From Phocoena phocoena (taxonomy: Eukaryota; Chordata; Mammalia; Artiodactyla; Phocoenidae), in NCBI RefSeq assembly GCF_963924675.1, contig NC_089235.1:60260220-60324219 (forward strand): a stretch of 64,000 bases of DNA, written 5' to 3'. The notes beneath the pieces are model-generated. The model saw only the letters and a list, made by a program, of their open reading frames with translations, had not been told where the DNA came from and searched no databases. Below, in pieces: positions 22,196 through 34,044 of the stretch (position 1 is its first letter; every line of letters starts with the position of its first letter). Position numbers and translations under genes: made by a program.

Positions 22196-22884
22196 ATCTT
22201 TTAGGGTAGCTCCTGGCAGAATGGCCTCCAGGATTGTCCAGAAAGAAAAAGAAACAGCCAGAGTGGTGAGTCTGGAATCTCGGAATCTTCTGATGCTCCA
22301 AGGAGATTATACTACCTAAAGCTTGTCCCACAGCTTGACAGTCAAGCACTCATTCAATGCTGAGATCAGAGCCATATCCAAATGACGGTTGAGATTTCTG
22401 GCACATTCCTTAGAAAGAGACCCAAACTTGCAAAAACTTCAATCTCATTTCCCACAATGTTGATTATACAATGTTAGCCCATGGGTATTTTTTATCCCTT
22501 GAGCACATCAATTCAAAAACCTTAAAAAAAAAAAAAAACTGGGTTTACAAAAAATGTAATTGATAAAGCTAACTCTTTCGTAGCTGACTTTATGGTTTTA
22601 GCTAAAATGCAAGCTAAACTGAATTCTGTAATGGACTAGCCTTCATAATAACTGTAGTCTATCTGTATGCAAATAACTGAATGGCATTTCTCAATTTCAG
22701 GCTCTGGCTGTAAACTCACATCAGTTTTCGGTAGATTCTAATTATGCATCTGGTATCATAGGTACTGAATCCGTGAGAAATTCTGATACCAGTTTTTAGA
22801 GTTTACATTCATTATTCACTATCCGAACCTTGGGTTCAAAAGGTAGGTCTTCATAATAAAATGTGTTGGGTTGTACCACTATTT
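22196..22884. other. Unassigned; A-run inside
   Basis: An A-run lies at about 22524-22538. No gene or named repeat is seen. Confidence 0.45.
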
Positions 22885-23045
22885 AGTAACTGTTTAGTCT
22901 GTTTAGTAACGGGTTATTTAATTTTCTGGGTCACAGTGTCATAAAAATGGAAATAATAATGACTCCCATCCAGGATTATTGGATAATTAAATAAGATAAC
23001 GTACACAAAGTACTTGGAATAATATTTGGATCAATAAATTACAGT
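22885..23045 (+). mobile_element. MIR relic, 3' part
   Basis: Sense order: AATTTTCTGGGTCACAGTG, ATAAAAATGGAAATAATAATG, AATTAAATAAGATAACG and CAAAGTACTTGGAATAATA. Confidence 0.7.
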
Positions 23046-23754
23046 TTTTTCTGTACTCCGCTGCCAGATCTCCCTCAAGGTCATTTGGTATTTCAGGGGC
23101 CAAATCTTAAAGACTTCCTCGTAATTCATTGGCTTGCTTACAGGCACCCTACAAAAGGAGTTCCCCCCATGACTCCAGCCTAACCTTTAGTAAAAAGACA
23201 AAGACAACATTCATTAGGAACCGAGGGAGCAGGAAGCATTATCACAGGGCAGGGCCAAGTAGACACATACGACATAAGGTCTGTTCTGGGCCTACAACCC
23301 GCTCACCTCGTCTCACATGACATCCTCAGGCACGAATGATGCCCACCCAGCCCTGTATGTCTGAGGACAAGGGCCATGGAAGGAAGGAACCATTTACAGG
23401 AGATGTTTATTTTCCCATTAATAAATGGAAATTACTTTGTTGGTTGGGAGCCCAGATTTGAAAATTACTCCCAGGGCTGTATCTAAAACCAGTGCAATAT
23501 TTTAAAACTCAGATGTGTTTGGCATGATAGACTTGAGGATGTCATATCTTATGACATGGTCAGCCATAAAGTGTTCCATGGGAACAGAAAGAGGCATACT
23601 GGTGGGGAGTGGGAAGAGGAAAACTGTCATCATTTATGTCTGGAGGGGCATAGTAAATGCCTGGGACAAACCCAGCTTCAGAGAACAGGAGAACATTCAT
23701 CCAAATGGGTGCAAGATGCAAGATGCTTATATTTGTTGACCATATAGTGTGATG
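23046..23754. other. Unassigned intergenic sequence
   Basis: Three ORFs of 63-74 codons on the + strand lack motifs and overlap in different frames. No repeat is named. Confidence 0.45.
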
Positions 23755-23970
23755 AAAGAAGGTCAGGCTTTAGGTTGGTTAAGCAGATCTTGGCTAAAAC
23801 CAGGCTCTGCCCTTGATTCTCTGGGTAATGTTGGGTAAGTTACTGACCTTGCTAAACCTCAGACTCTTTGTCTGTGAAATAGGAACCACAGTATTATTTT
23901 ATTATGGAGAGTACTCGGCTCAATGCCTCCCACATGATAAGTGCTCAATAAATCATAGTATTGTTAGTGT
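23755..23970 (+). mobile_element. MIR relic
   Basis: Sense order: AAACCAGGCTCTGCCCTTG, TGTTGGGTAAGTTACTGACC, CTTTGTCTGTGAAATAGGAA and a GATAAGTGCTCAATAAATC end. The 61-codon ORF over it is a frame through the MIR. Confidence 0.82.
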
Positions 23971-23994
23971 CATTTTGTTGCTGTTGTTCATGTG

Positions 23995-24190
23995 TTAGCA
24001 ACTCCTACGTGCTAGGTCCTCCGACATATTTGTCCATTTTGACAAACACAGGATATAACGGTCTGCTCTGCTATTACCAGCCCCATTTTATAGATGAGAA
24101 AATTGACCCATATGTCTAATGCCACATAGTTAAGCAAAAGCTGAGCTGAAATTGGAACCTAGGTCTGGCTAATTTCAAAGCTCACCTTGT
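23995..24190 (-). mobile_element. MIR relic, antisense
   Basis: CCTACGTGCTAGGTCCTCC, CCATTTTATAGATGAGAAAA and AAATTGGAACCTAGGTCTGG follow antisense MIR order. It lies just right of a sense MIR. Confidence 0.78.
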
Positions 24191-25184
24191 TTCCATCACA
24201 TAACCACCCCCGTGGAAGTGAAAAGCCTCATTAATAATATGCAGGTTGTATAAAAAAAAAAAAGCCTTTGACATGTGGAAGAGGTAAGAGGACATCCTGA
24301 CAGGTGTTAGTAAAATCCAGTAGAAAAATCATTTTAGAGATCTGGACAAACAGGGTGATGATAGGGCATTCAAGAACATCAGTAAGGTGGATCCCAGCAC
24401 TTAAAGGCTCAAGGCAAAAAGACCAGACTTGGACAAGAGCTGGCTTAGATGGTGGGCGGTACTAGGTTACATAGAAGCCCACTAGAGCTCTTAAAATCTC
24501 TGTTGACAGCAGGAAGGAATAGGCTCAAGGTATGGGGTGGCACCAGCTGAGCTGCAGGTGGGACTCAAGTAGTTCCAGCTCTGGGGAGGAACAGACATGA
24601 AGCAGGAAGTCAGGCAAGTCCGGACGTCATCAACCAGTTGATTGATTGGCACTTTTTTCAATTCTCTAGCCTCTTCAAATTAGCAGGTACCTTCTCCATA
24701 AGCATTGGCAATTCTGCAAGTTATGTAACATTCCTTGGCCTCTGACTTGCATCTGTGACCCATGACCTCAGGGTCTATACAGAGTCAGCACATAGGGGGA
24801 ACAGGTTAAGTCACAATCCTAACCATGTCCTGGGCAGACATCACTAATTAATCACAGCACTCCTTTCAATTTGGCCTAGAAAATCCTCACTACCATGCCC
24901 CAGGTGGTCAATACCAGTGGATTAGATTTAGCATATTATAAAACTTACTGACCAGAGAGACCAAGTGGTCTACCTTTCAACAAGTCACTTAATTAAACAT
25001 AAAGCTAAATAACAGAAGATTTAAATTGACCTCCCTGGTTAATTGTACAAAGAAATGCCCAAAGTACATTGCAGTCTTGTGACAGGTTAAAAAAACAAAA
25101 ACAAACAAACAAAAATCCAAAAACCTCATGATATAAGGAGGTATAAGGAGCCTTGGATTCTCTCTCTACCCATCTCTGAATTCA
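24191..25184. other. Unassigned intergenic sequence
   Basis: No ORF above 60 codons and no named repeat over about 1 kb. A short ACAAACAAACAA simple repeat lies near 25095-25113. Confidence 0.45.
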
Positions 25185-25412
25185 GCTATGTGAGTACCTA
25201 CTATGTGCTGGCAACAATCTAAGAATTTTACATGTTTTTCTATTTAATATTCATCGCACATTAAGTAGGTACTCTTATTATGCCTTTTTACAGATGAAGA
25301 ATGGAATATTAAAGAGGTTAAATAACTCTGTAAATGTCGTGTAAGATCATGAGAGGCAGCAATGAGATTCAAACCCAGGTCCACCTACTTGTATGACCAG
25401 AGCCCTTACCCT
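25185..25412 (-). mobile_element. MIR relic
   Basis: Antisense MIR order: CCTACTATGTGCTGGCAAC, TTTTTACAGATGAAGAATGG and GAGATTCAAACCCAGGTCC. Confidence 0.8.
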
Positions 25413-26309
25413 CTACATTTTATGTTCTCTTATCTAGATATATGAAGCCAAAATAAAAACAGAAAGCTATGTTGGCAAACAATGAGTATACCCTAGAATA
25501 TTCTTAAGGCTTCATACGAGTCTGCTGTCTTGGCGACCAGAGAATAATAAAGAGTCTTGACAACATAGGACAATCACTGTCCACAACCCCAGTGGGGCCA
25601 GGACATCAGAAAAATTCCCCTTGGGAAATGTCATTACAGCAGTTGACTAAGAGATGAAAGAAAGATTACATGGGCAAATAGCCCGCTGATTCCCTCTGCT
25701 CTGTCAGGTTCACTGATTTAACAGAACCTGTCTTTTCTCCACAGCCATGTGCACAGCAAGCTCCCACAGCCTCAACAGATGCCCTTGCCATGGTGGAGAG
25801 GTCGGGTTATGACAGACAATGACAACCCATCAATTATAATGTAGACATCAACCCCAGAGGCCTTGTCCTTCATGAGATCTGTTTCAGCTACCACCCTCTC
25901 CTTTCCTTGGCCCTTGGGTGGTTCGAGAGGGCATGGGAGCATAGCCCCAGCCCCACAGGGACCCCTCTCTGTCCAAACAGCAATTTAATCTCCCAAATCT
26001 TCTCTTGCAGTGAGAAAATCATGGCCACCCTAGCATGAGCTCCCATGAATTCTCTCCATCTCTCAGATTTTCTCTATTATTACCTTCTCTTCCTCTACTG
26101 TGCTCTCAAAGGAAAAGTATCTCCCATACTGACCAATGCTACTGCCCCTTCTGGCGCTCTCTTCTGCGTTTCTGCTGAGACCTTGCTCCATTGGTTATCC
26201 TCTCCCCGTCTTAAAGAGAAGAGAGATAACTCAGGCAGCTAAAATTCTCCTTTAGCCTGAAAAACCTACCTTCCTTTGAGCCTGCTATCCTACTAATAAG
26301 ATTTGCTGT
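25413..26309. other. Unassigned intergenic sequence
   Basis: A 65-codon + ORF at 26045-26242 has no recognisable family. No repeat is named. Confidence 0.45.
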
Positions 26310-27370
26310 TTTTACAACACCAGGACACATCTGACACCAAATGTGTAGGTTTTTTCCATAACAACAACCAATTCTAAGTTCACCAACTGGGTGTCCGATG
26401 ATTCAATTCAATTCTGACGCTACCTGGAATTAGCTAGACCACACAAGTTAAAGGGCCCAGTGCCACAAGACTGCCCACACTTCAGATGTCAATCGCAAGG
26501 CCAGGCCTCCTGTATTTCTGACCAACCAGCTATAAATCAGGGGTTCCCATGACACCCTCCTTGGGCTCAGTAATGTGCTACTACAGCTCACAGATTTCAG
26601 GGAAACACTTTACTTACTAGTAGTGTTTATAATAAAAGATAATAGAAATGATACAAATAAATAGCCAGATGAAGAGGTACAAGGTCCAGAAGGATCTCAA
26701 GTGTAGGAGCTTCTGTTTCCATGGAGTTGGGGGTGTGCCACCCTCTTGGCACGGGGATGCATTTCACCATCCCAGAAGCTCTGAGAGCCCCTTTGTTAAG
26801 AGTTTTTATGGAGGTTCCATTTTGTAAATATGGTTGATTAAATCATTGACCATTGGTGATTAACTCAATCTCCAGCCCCTTTTTCTTCTCCAGAGGTCAG
26901 AAGGTGGGGCTGAAGGTCCCTGCCCTCTAATCACATGGCTGGTTCCTCTGCTAACCAGCACCCAACCTGAAGCTACCGAGGAGCCCACCAAGAGTGACCT
27001 CAGTAGTATAAACCCAGGTATATATATATTTTTTGCGGTACGCGGGCCTTTCACTGTTGTGGCCTCTCCCGTTGCGGAGCACAGGCTCCGGACGCGCAGG
27101 CTCAGCGGCCATGGCTCACGGGCCCAACTGCTCCGTGGCATGTGGGATCTTCCCGGACCGGGGCACGAACCTGTGTCCCCTGCATCAGCAGGCAGACTCT
27201 CAACCACTGCGCCACCAGGGAAGCCCTACCCAGGTATATTTTTTAAACTCTATTAAGAATAACAAAAGACACTCTTCTCACTCCTGTCACTCAGAAATTC
27301 CAAAGGTTTTAGAAGTTCTACGCCAGGAACTGGGGAAAAAAGCCAAATATGTATTTCCTATCGTATCACA
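26310..27370. mobile_element. Old LTR-like repeat split by a SINE
   Basis: The stretch GATTAAATCATTGACCATTG, GTGATTAACTCAATCTCCAG, CTCTAATCACATGGCTGG and, past the SINE, AATAACAAAAGACACTC matches a mammalian interspersed repeat I recall as an ERVL-type LTR of MER21-like kind. The exact family and orientation are uncertain and the outer ends are estimated. Confidence 0.5.
27024..27227 (-). mobile_element. CHR-type SINE in an LTR-like repeat
   Basis: A full antisense copy from TGCGGTACGCGGGCC to CACCAGGGAAGCCCT. An exact 12-bp duplication, ACCCAGGTATAT, flanks it (27012-27023 and 27228-27239). ORFs of 65-160 codons through it are artefacts. Confidence 0.94.
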
Positions 27371-28504
27371 GCATCACATCTGCTATTGCCTGACCTCTTT
27401 CTTTCCTCTCCCCACCAACAATCTAGCAAGAGTAATTTGTAACACCAGCCTCTACTTAATCACACCCTGTGCTCTGTTACCCACTGTGACATCACCTCTG
27501 TTACCAGAAGTCTGAGACAGATGACGTCTTGCTGCTCGTCTGTATGGACGTTTGTATCAGGTTGCACAATAAGGACTTCTGTTTGTGAGTGACATGACCT
27601 TGGAAAGGGCAGGAATGCACGGGCTAGAACATCTTCAATGATTTATATGACTATCCATCTATCTTGCGTCCATAGCTGTGTGCCAACAGGGAAACTGGGC
27701 TGCATACCACTCTGGCCTCACATTTTTTCATCGTGTTCAGCACTTTGTTGGTAAAACCTAGAAGAAGGACAAAATTGGCCTCCCTTGAGTCACCTGGCCA
27801 CCTCTTGAGCCATTTACTATGGTGGGGGAAGCTATGGCAGTTGGGGTAGCCTAGCACAGGGCTGGCTAGAGTCGGGTAGTGTCTGTGCTAGAGGAAGGTG
27901 GGGAAACACATACATAGCTGCTGGGAAAATCATGAACTGTGCAGCCACTGTGATTTGTGTCTACTAAGCAGACTTCTGGGTAACGCTGAGAATGGTGCAG
28001 AATGAAATAATAGATGGCAACATTGAGGCCATTACCAAAATCACACAGTCATTAAGGCTGAACAGAAATATTAAGCTATACTTGCCTTTCTAACCAAATA
28101 TGTAGTTCAGACCTTGGATCAAATGGACCTCACAAATGTGTGGTGCCTAAGCCGTGTGTTTGAAAGGTGCACCCAGTAGGGCCAGTGTCTCTGAATATTA
28201 ACTCCATCCATCTATTGCTCTTTTGCCTCTGGAAAGCATTTTGGTTTCAGAATCTTTCAATTCAAGCACAAGCCCCTAGGAGAGGGCTGCCACCACAGTT
28301 TCAAGTTAATACCACTGGAAGGTGTAGCTGACAAATAACTCTGAACAAAAAGACCCTGCCGCACCAGAACCAGAAAACTCCTGGGAAATTGGGGCCAATA
28401 AAGCGTCTCCAGCTTGAATGTAGCACACAGACGTGCTGTATGGCAGGACAGTGCTCTGAAGTTTTCCAATATCCCAATCAACAGTAGAGAAAATGGCTCA
28501 GAAA
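27371..28504. other. Unassigned intergenic sequence
   Basis: Two minus-strand ORFs (68 and 74 codons) lack motifs. A weak MIR-like trace lies near 28010-28110. Nothing else is recognised. Confidence 0.45.
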
Positions 28505-28650
28505 GAGTTGTTGAGGTCTTGCCACGTGTCGGGTGTGCTAAATACTCCCTCGAATTTAGTTCAACCCCATTTTACTGATGAGAAAACTGAGGCTCAGAGA
28601 GGGTTAAAGTATCCCCCCACCCAAGTTTACACAGCCAGAAAGTAACAGCT
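28505..28650 (-). mobile_element. MIR relic
   Basis: CCATTTTACTGATGAGAAAAC, TGAGGCTCAGAGAGGG and TTACACAGCCAGAAAGTAA are clear antisense MIR core blocks. Confidence 0.82.
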
Positions 28651-28848
28651 TTGGAATTTTCACCCAGCTCTTTCACCCGCCCAGTTCCAAAGCACTGAAG
28701 ATGGGTAATTAATAGATAGGAAAATTTGTGTCAGAAACAGGGTTTTCTGATTTCCAGGCTAGTGCTCTTTCTACGGAGCGTACCACCTTGTTTTTGTATC
28801 CCATAGTGTTGAACAAAGCGTTCTGACAAGAGCAACATTCTTTTTTCT

Positions 28849-28870
28849 CTGCCTACAACGTTGTAGGCAG
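28849..28870. repeat. 22-bp perfect palindrome
   Basis: An 11-base arm, CTGCCTACAAC, is followed at once by its exact reverse complement, with no spacer. The centre is AACGTT. It matches no repeat family that I can name. Confidence 0.9.
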
Positions 28871-29605
28871 GAGGTGGGTGATTCTCCCTGCTTAACAGCT
28901 AAAGGGACTCAGGCTCTGAAAGGAAAAACTTAGCCCAGTAAGGATGTCATTCTAAACCCAGCAGGGCTGGGACCCCTGGAAGCACCTTGCTTTTGCTTTT
29001 GGTCATCACACTCCCACAATTCAACTGTCCCTGGAAGCAGCGCCAAGCTGGCTGTTTTCGAGCACATTCATCTCTCCGTTTTTAGCTTCAATTCCTCATG
29101 ACTGTTTTATATTCTGAGCCCTGCCCCTACTTTCAGTTTCTCATAAAGAAAAGTTGTTACGTTAGAATTGAGTGACTCTGTCTGCCTCGTTCCTCACCTC
29201 GGACTGTATTTTTACATTATCAAGTAAATTAAAAGCCATACATTATGTGTACGTGCACTACGGAAACTCACTTAAAATTCTGTTCGGCGCACATTTGCAG
29301 AACTTTTGCTGATTCAATGAATGCCACATTTACTAATCAGGTGTAAATCATCACTTTGCTGTGAGGAATCCTTTAGACCTGGTCCACCTGACAGGGTCCA
29401 TTTTGCACTTTGTCAAGTTTCAAGGTATCTCTTAGTCTCTTCATCGGAGCAGATAGAGGAGAGAAAGCTGAGTCTCAGAAACCAAGGTGGCCTGGGGGGC
29501 TCTTGGCCTGATGTCACACTGCAAGGAGAACGGGGAGACGACTGTGCTTGGGTGGTGAAAACATCTACCACAGAATAACCACAATAATAGTAATACTATC
29601 AATAC
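28871..29605. other. Unassigned intergenic sequence
   Basis: An 85-codon + ORF (29321-29578) and a 67-codon - ORF overlap and lack motifs. Confidence 0.45.
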
Positions 29606-29766
29606 CCAGGGCCGCCTTCCCGGGCATGCAACCTGTACAATCACAAACGTCCAGCTCCGAGAAGGGCCCTTGGTTTAATACTCTTTTGTCACCATCTTGA
29701 AATTTTTAGTAATTTTTTTTACTAACATTTGCATTTTACACTGGGTCCCACAATCAGGCACCCGGT
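29606..29766 (+). mobile_element. MER-type DNA transposon fragment, uncertain
   Basis: The ends CAGGGCCGCC and a late CACCCGG give a possible inverted repeat. Internal blocks CGGGCATGCAACCTGTAC and TGCATTTTACACTGGGTCCC recall a short mammalian DNA element, but I cannot fix the family. Confidence 0.4.
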
Positions 29767-29767
29767 T

Positions 29768-30110
29768 TTATCAATAGCTACCATTTAGTGAACATTTTCC
29801 CCAAGTCAGATGTTGAGCTAATGTTTCTCTTGTGTTATGTAACTTCACCATAATCATTCAGTTATTCAACAAATATGGAGCGACCCTTTAGGTGCCAGGT
29901 ACTGTGCAAAGTCCCAAGAATATCAAATATCAAAGAAAGGCACAGTTCCTGCCTTCATGGAGCCTACATTTAAACAGTATAGACACTAGTAATTTCAAGT
30001 TGTAATAATTGCTCTTATGGAGAAACATAATAAACTGAGGTGAATGTAATAGGAAAGATCCATGTGAAGTCAGGTAGCCAGGAAGGGCCTTCCTGAGAGT
30101 CTAAGAAGCA
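29768..30110 (-). mobile_element. MIR-like fragment joined to antisense L2
   Basis: Positions 29768-29855 resemble a reversed MIR edge. From 29856, TTATTCAACAAATATGGAGC, GGTGCCAGGTACTGTGCAAA and CCTGCCTTCATGGAGCC follow an antisense L2 3' end, and a GAAGGGCCTTCCTGAG block follows further on. Confidence 0.68.
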
Positions 30111-30238
30111 AGAACTCTTGTACCCATTTTACAGATATCTCAGGTAGAGCAGGTGACTTAGCCGAGGTCACAGAGTCAGATGATAGCAGAACCAAACTTT
30201 GAAGTCAAGTCTGTCTGACTCAGTGGCCAGTGTTCTAG
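30111..30238 (-). mobile_element. MIR relic
   Basis: CCATTTTACAGATATCTCAGG, GAGGTCACAGAGTCAGATG and CAAGTCTGTCTGACTCAG are antisense MIR blocks. Confidence 0.75.
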
Positions 30239-30239
30239 A

Positions 30240-30362
30240 ACACAGCTTCTCAAACTTTAATATGCATAGAAATCACTGGGGATTGTATGAAATGGATTCT
30301 GAGTCAATTGATCTGGGGTGGTGCTGATTCTGCTAAGCCCAGAACCACACTTGGAGAACAAG
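30240..30362 (+). mobile_element. MER5A-like MITE
   Basis: CTTCTCAAACTTTAATATGC and CACACTTGGAGAACAAG form the diverged terminal repeats. ATCTGGGGTGGTGCTGATTC fits the MER5A interior. It is shorter than a full copy. Confidence 0.78.
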
Positions 30363-31134
30363 ATCTTAAATGCCTGTGCTAGGGGCACATGGTTGGAGGT
30401 GGCCGCCACAGACTCACGGGCACAGTGAGCTGAAGGGCCAGCTCTCACCACAGGAAGTGTGATGGGACAGGATGCCTAAGGACAGGCCCAGATAAGCAGA
30501 GCAGGAACTCAGGGGCTGCAGGACCTCAAGGACTTCACGACCCTGCCTAAACCTTGGGGAAAAGAATGAAAACATTACTGGCACAGTTTCTGACCAAGAA
30601 CTTAGAAGGAGAGAACTGACCAACAAGAAAAGCTTTCCCCTCCTTTACAGACTCTGCCCTGATCCTCAAGTCTAGGTGTACCGCCTTGAGTGTTATGAAA
30701 GGTTTCCTTAAGTCCAACCACAATCTCTTCCACTGTGCCTTAAGCTCATTTTCTTTTGCAAAGTTCTCTATGAAGATAGAGCATGGCCAGTTAACATTTT
30801 CCCATATTCAAGTTAGTTTCAAGTCATCCTTAAGTTTCTAAATTCTAATTTAAGTACCTCACGCCCATTTATTTTTGTCCTTATAGGAATATGAGAGTCA
30901 TTTTAAAAAATCGCTATAATAATCTTTTTTTCTGATTCGTCAACAGTTTTTATGAGCCAAATGTGACATTATAAGATCTGACTAATTCATAGCAAAAACA
31001 ACCACCTCCCAGCCCTCATAGAACATATTCCTTTTATTCCCCCACAATGCATTAAATGTGTGGTCAACTCTGAATGCCGGATCTTTTTCTACCAGATATG
31101 TATGTGTCGAGTCTCTCTGTTCTCTGTAATTGTC
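30363..31134. other. Unassigned intergenic sequence
   Basis: A 164-codon minus-strand ORF (30982-31476) starts beyond and ends here. Part of it crosses an L2/MIR-type 3' end and it has no motif, so I do not call it. Confidence 0.5.
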
Positions 31135-31215
31135 TGTTTTGCTCATAACCATGATCATAAACACAGTAACTGGCACACAGTAGGTGATTAATAAATGTCT
31201 GTGGAATGGATGTAT
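31135..31215 (+). mobile_element. L2/MIR-type 3' end fragment
   Basis: ACTGGCACACAGTAGGTGATT followed by AATAAATGTCTGTGGAATGG is the shared 3' end of L2 and MIR. It is too short to decide between them. Confidence 0.55.
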
Positions 31216-31439
31216 GAGTAACTTTGAACTAGTTTTCACTGAACTATACCCTGTATTTAAACAGTATTCATCTTTCAGATTATTAGGAATCTCCCTGAAG
31301 GGGGAGGTGACTTCACTTAGAGCAAAAATGTGGATGTAGGATTGGCTGGTGGCATCTAATAAATATTTTTCATGAGTAGTGGTTGACCAAAGAAACTGCA
31401 GAACCTGTAATTGTTGAGAAGATATGGAGAAAAGAGAGA

Positions 31440-31625
31440 CTGGAAAAGAGCTCTGCACTGGGAGACATGCAGCCAAGCTTCTGGCCTTGGCCCGACTCCA
31501 AACTAGCTGTGTGTTCTTGGGGAATTCATTAGATCTCTCTGGGCTTTAGTAATCTTAGCCAAGAAATGACAGGGTGGAACTAAGTGATCTCTAAGGATCT
31601 CTTTATTACTAGCAATCTGTGAGTC
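31440..31625 (+). mobile_element. MIR relic
   Basis: Sense order: CCAAACTAGCTGTGTGTTC, TTAGATCTCTCTGGGC, GGTGGAACTAAGTGATCTC and AAGGATCTC. Confidence 0.65.
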
Positions 31626-32544
31626 CAATCTGTGAACCCTTGGATTGGGTTTTGAAAACAGAAACCAGTGCCAAAAGGAAAAGATTTGTATAAGAATACA
31701 AGTATCTGTCAGAAAGGCTCCTCGGACAAAAACAGTTCTTGCTTTCTACCCTGGAGTCCTATTTCCTACCTGGTGGTTATTGCAATGGTCTTTATAAACA
31801 CAATTTCCTCTCTTACCATTTCTTTTTCCTTCAGAAATGTCTAGATGTACGCCGCTATCACATCATTCAGCTCAGCCTCTGTCCATGTCTGGCTGGAAAG
31901 TTCACAGTTTTCCTAGTGGTGCATTTGATCTGCCCTCAAAATTCCCATTGACTTTGCGCATTAAATGCAGGATCAGGCCCATTTAACCCGCACAACCATT
32001 TGAAACAAAGATGGGTAATTAAACACCCTGTGGGTACAACTCTATTCTCCAAGATATTCTCTCCCTGAATCCCAGGTCTCCTTCTCATATCCTTCAGACA
32101 AACCGCCCTTCTTCCCAGGGGTCAACTACTCCACTTGTACCTGGGCTGTGGTTGCCCGTTCCAGCTCCAGAAGAGTAACGTGGCACCACCAGTCAATCTC
32201 CATTTGCCTCTATGCCTTCCTGCCTACCCTCTACCAGGAGCCCATTTTTGCCAAGAGATTTTGTTTTTGCCTGTTTCCGATCCAGCACCGAAGCTTCCCA
32301 CAGGTACCTAATGTGCCATCTGCATTTTAGCGAATATCATCCCTGCATTGAGCCTGAATCGAGGGCTTTTCTCTCAGCATCTGGAATTTGTAGGTCTGCT
32401 GGGCGCATTGGCAGAGCAAACCGAGTGTGGAAACAAAGCAGCATCTGTGAAATGGGATTATCTAGGGAAAGAGGCCAAGGAGCTTTGGAGTAAGCAAAGG
32501 AGAAAACTCTGGTTGTGATTAGAGAAAGAGAAGCAAATCAACAT
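31626..32544. other. Unassigned intergenic sequence
   Basis: ORFs of 60-93 codons on the + strand overlap in different frames. No repeat is named. Confidence 0.45.
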
Positions 32545-32745
32545 GGATTGTGGATTGTGGTCATCTACGTGCCTAGCAATGTGCTGAACGCTTTAATAAT
32601 GCCACCTAACCATCTCAATGACTCTCTGTAGTGTTACTTATAATTTACAGATGGAGGAAGTGAGGCTAGGAGAGAAAAGAGAACTTGCCCAAAGTCAAGT
32701 TACTAATAAGTGGGTTTAAACCTAGGCCATCTTACCTTCAAAATT
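32545..32745 (-). mobile_element. MIR relic
   Basis: ATTTACAGATGGAGGAAGTG, AACTTGCCCAAAGTCAAG and GTGGGTTTAAACCTAGGCC are antisense MIR blocks. Confidence 0.75.
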
Positions 32746-32777
32746 CATGTTCTTTCCTTTTTTCATCAAACTGCTTT

Positions 32778-32895
32778 GGGTGGAGAAGAAAGAAAGAATG
32801 TGAGGACAAGTCAGGAGAGGAGAAAGAGGTTCAGGAAACGAGAGGAGAGGAAAGGAAAAGAAAACAGGAAGGAAGGAAAGAGTGGAAGGACTTCT
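32778..32895. repeat. Purine-rich low-complexity tract
   Basis: An irregular GA-rich run, with a few pyrimidines, gives lysine/glutamate/arginine-rich chance ORFs (75 and 95 codons) on the + strand. Confidence 0.8.
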
Positions 32896-33129
32896 ACAGC
32901 TACCTCAAGTGAACCCAGGCGGTGTCATCAATGCCAGAAACCACCCACTCCACACTTGGCAATTTGGTTCCAGAGCAGCAAGAGTTATTATGCGTAAGTC
33001 TGTTAAGAGTCTTTCTTCAGCAGGCCTCTTGGGGCATTCGCCAAGTGTGGACAAGTGTCTGCGCATCACCTATGACCTACTCCATGGCTCATGTCTGGGG
33101 TAGAGATGACCCGTGGTTAATTTCTAGTG
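32896..33129. other. Unassigned intergenic sequence
   Basis: Overlapping ORFs of 73-74 codons without motifs. Confidence 0.4.
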
Positions 33130-33590
33130 GGCCCACCTATGTATAGGCACTGTTATCTGTCACTGTGTAAGCAAACACCCCCAAATGTAATAGCTTACAA
33201 CAACTACGTTTTCTTATCATCTCTCATGGTTTTGAGGGCTAGCTGGGCTGAGCTGGGCAGTCCTCTCCTGAGACTGTCTGCCAGAACATCTGTGACTGTT
33301 GCTTCCCCCCAGAATGGGGCTGGTTCCAAGAGTGAGACTTCCAAGAGACCCTAGTGGAAGCTGCACTGATTTTTAAGACATAGTGTCAAATGTCTCAGAG
33401 CAACAGTTGTGTCATAGCCAAAGGCCTGCCCAGGTTCAAGGGGAGGGAATACAGACCTCACTTCTCAATGAAAGGAGCGGCACTTTTCACATTGTACAAG
33501 GGGCATGTGGGATGGGAGATCTTGTTGTGACCATCTTGGAAACTACATTCCACCAGAATATGCTCTCTGACCACATTTTGCCTCTGTCTC
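33130..33590 (+). mobile_element. Old interspersed repeat, probably LTR type
   Basis: CAAATGTAATAGCTTACAAC, GGGCTGAGCTGGGCAGTCC, CAAGGGGAGGGAATACAGACC and TCTCAATGAAAGGAGCGGC follow a widespread mammalian repeat also seen at 44075. I recall it as an LTR-type family but cannot name it. Chance ORFs cross it. Confidence 0.5.
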
Positions 33591-33779
33591 ACATACAAAA
33601 TATATTTATCCCTTCTCCTAAGACCACCTAATCTCATACCATTATGGCATCTGCTCAACTCCAGGAGCTCGTCAACTAAAAAAGGTTTAGCTGTGAGTGA
33701 AGTTCCTTGCATGCCTCTTTGAGTACCATTCCTCTATCTGATGATGTGTAAACTAAAGAGACAAGTTATCTTCCCCCTA

Positions 33780-33990
33780 AAGACATCATTTATTAAACAT
33801 TCACTCTATATTAGGCCCTGCATCCAGCATTTAGGTGAGTTATTGCATTTAATCCTCAGCAGGCCTGGGAAGTAATATTATCCCTAATTCCAGATGATGA
33901 AAATGAAGACCAGAGAGGCCAAGTAACTAGGATTTCACAGCTGCTAAGTGGGAATCTTTAGCTCCCCCATTAAGCTAATTTAACAACCAT
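33780..33990 (-). mobile_element. MIR relic
   Basis: AAACATTCACTCTATATTAGG, AATCCTCAGCAGGCCTGGG and CAGAGAGGCCAAGTAACTAG are antisense MIR blocks. Confidence 0.75.
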
Positions 33991-34044
33991 TATACGAGAT
34001 AAATTATGAACACCTGACCATATACTTAAACATAATTTATATTC

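Noticed and set aside
27033..27515. 160-codon ORF and similar SGRGSRA...GMWDLP-type ORFs at 2107, 40605, 43719 and 56121
   Set aside because: They are frames through CHR SINE copies, which explains why near-identical peptides recur across the window.
30982..31476. 164-codon minus-strand ORF
   Set aside because: It crosses an L2/MIR-type 3' end, has no motif, and lacks any splice or conservation cue that I can see.
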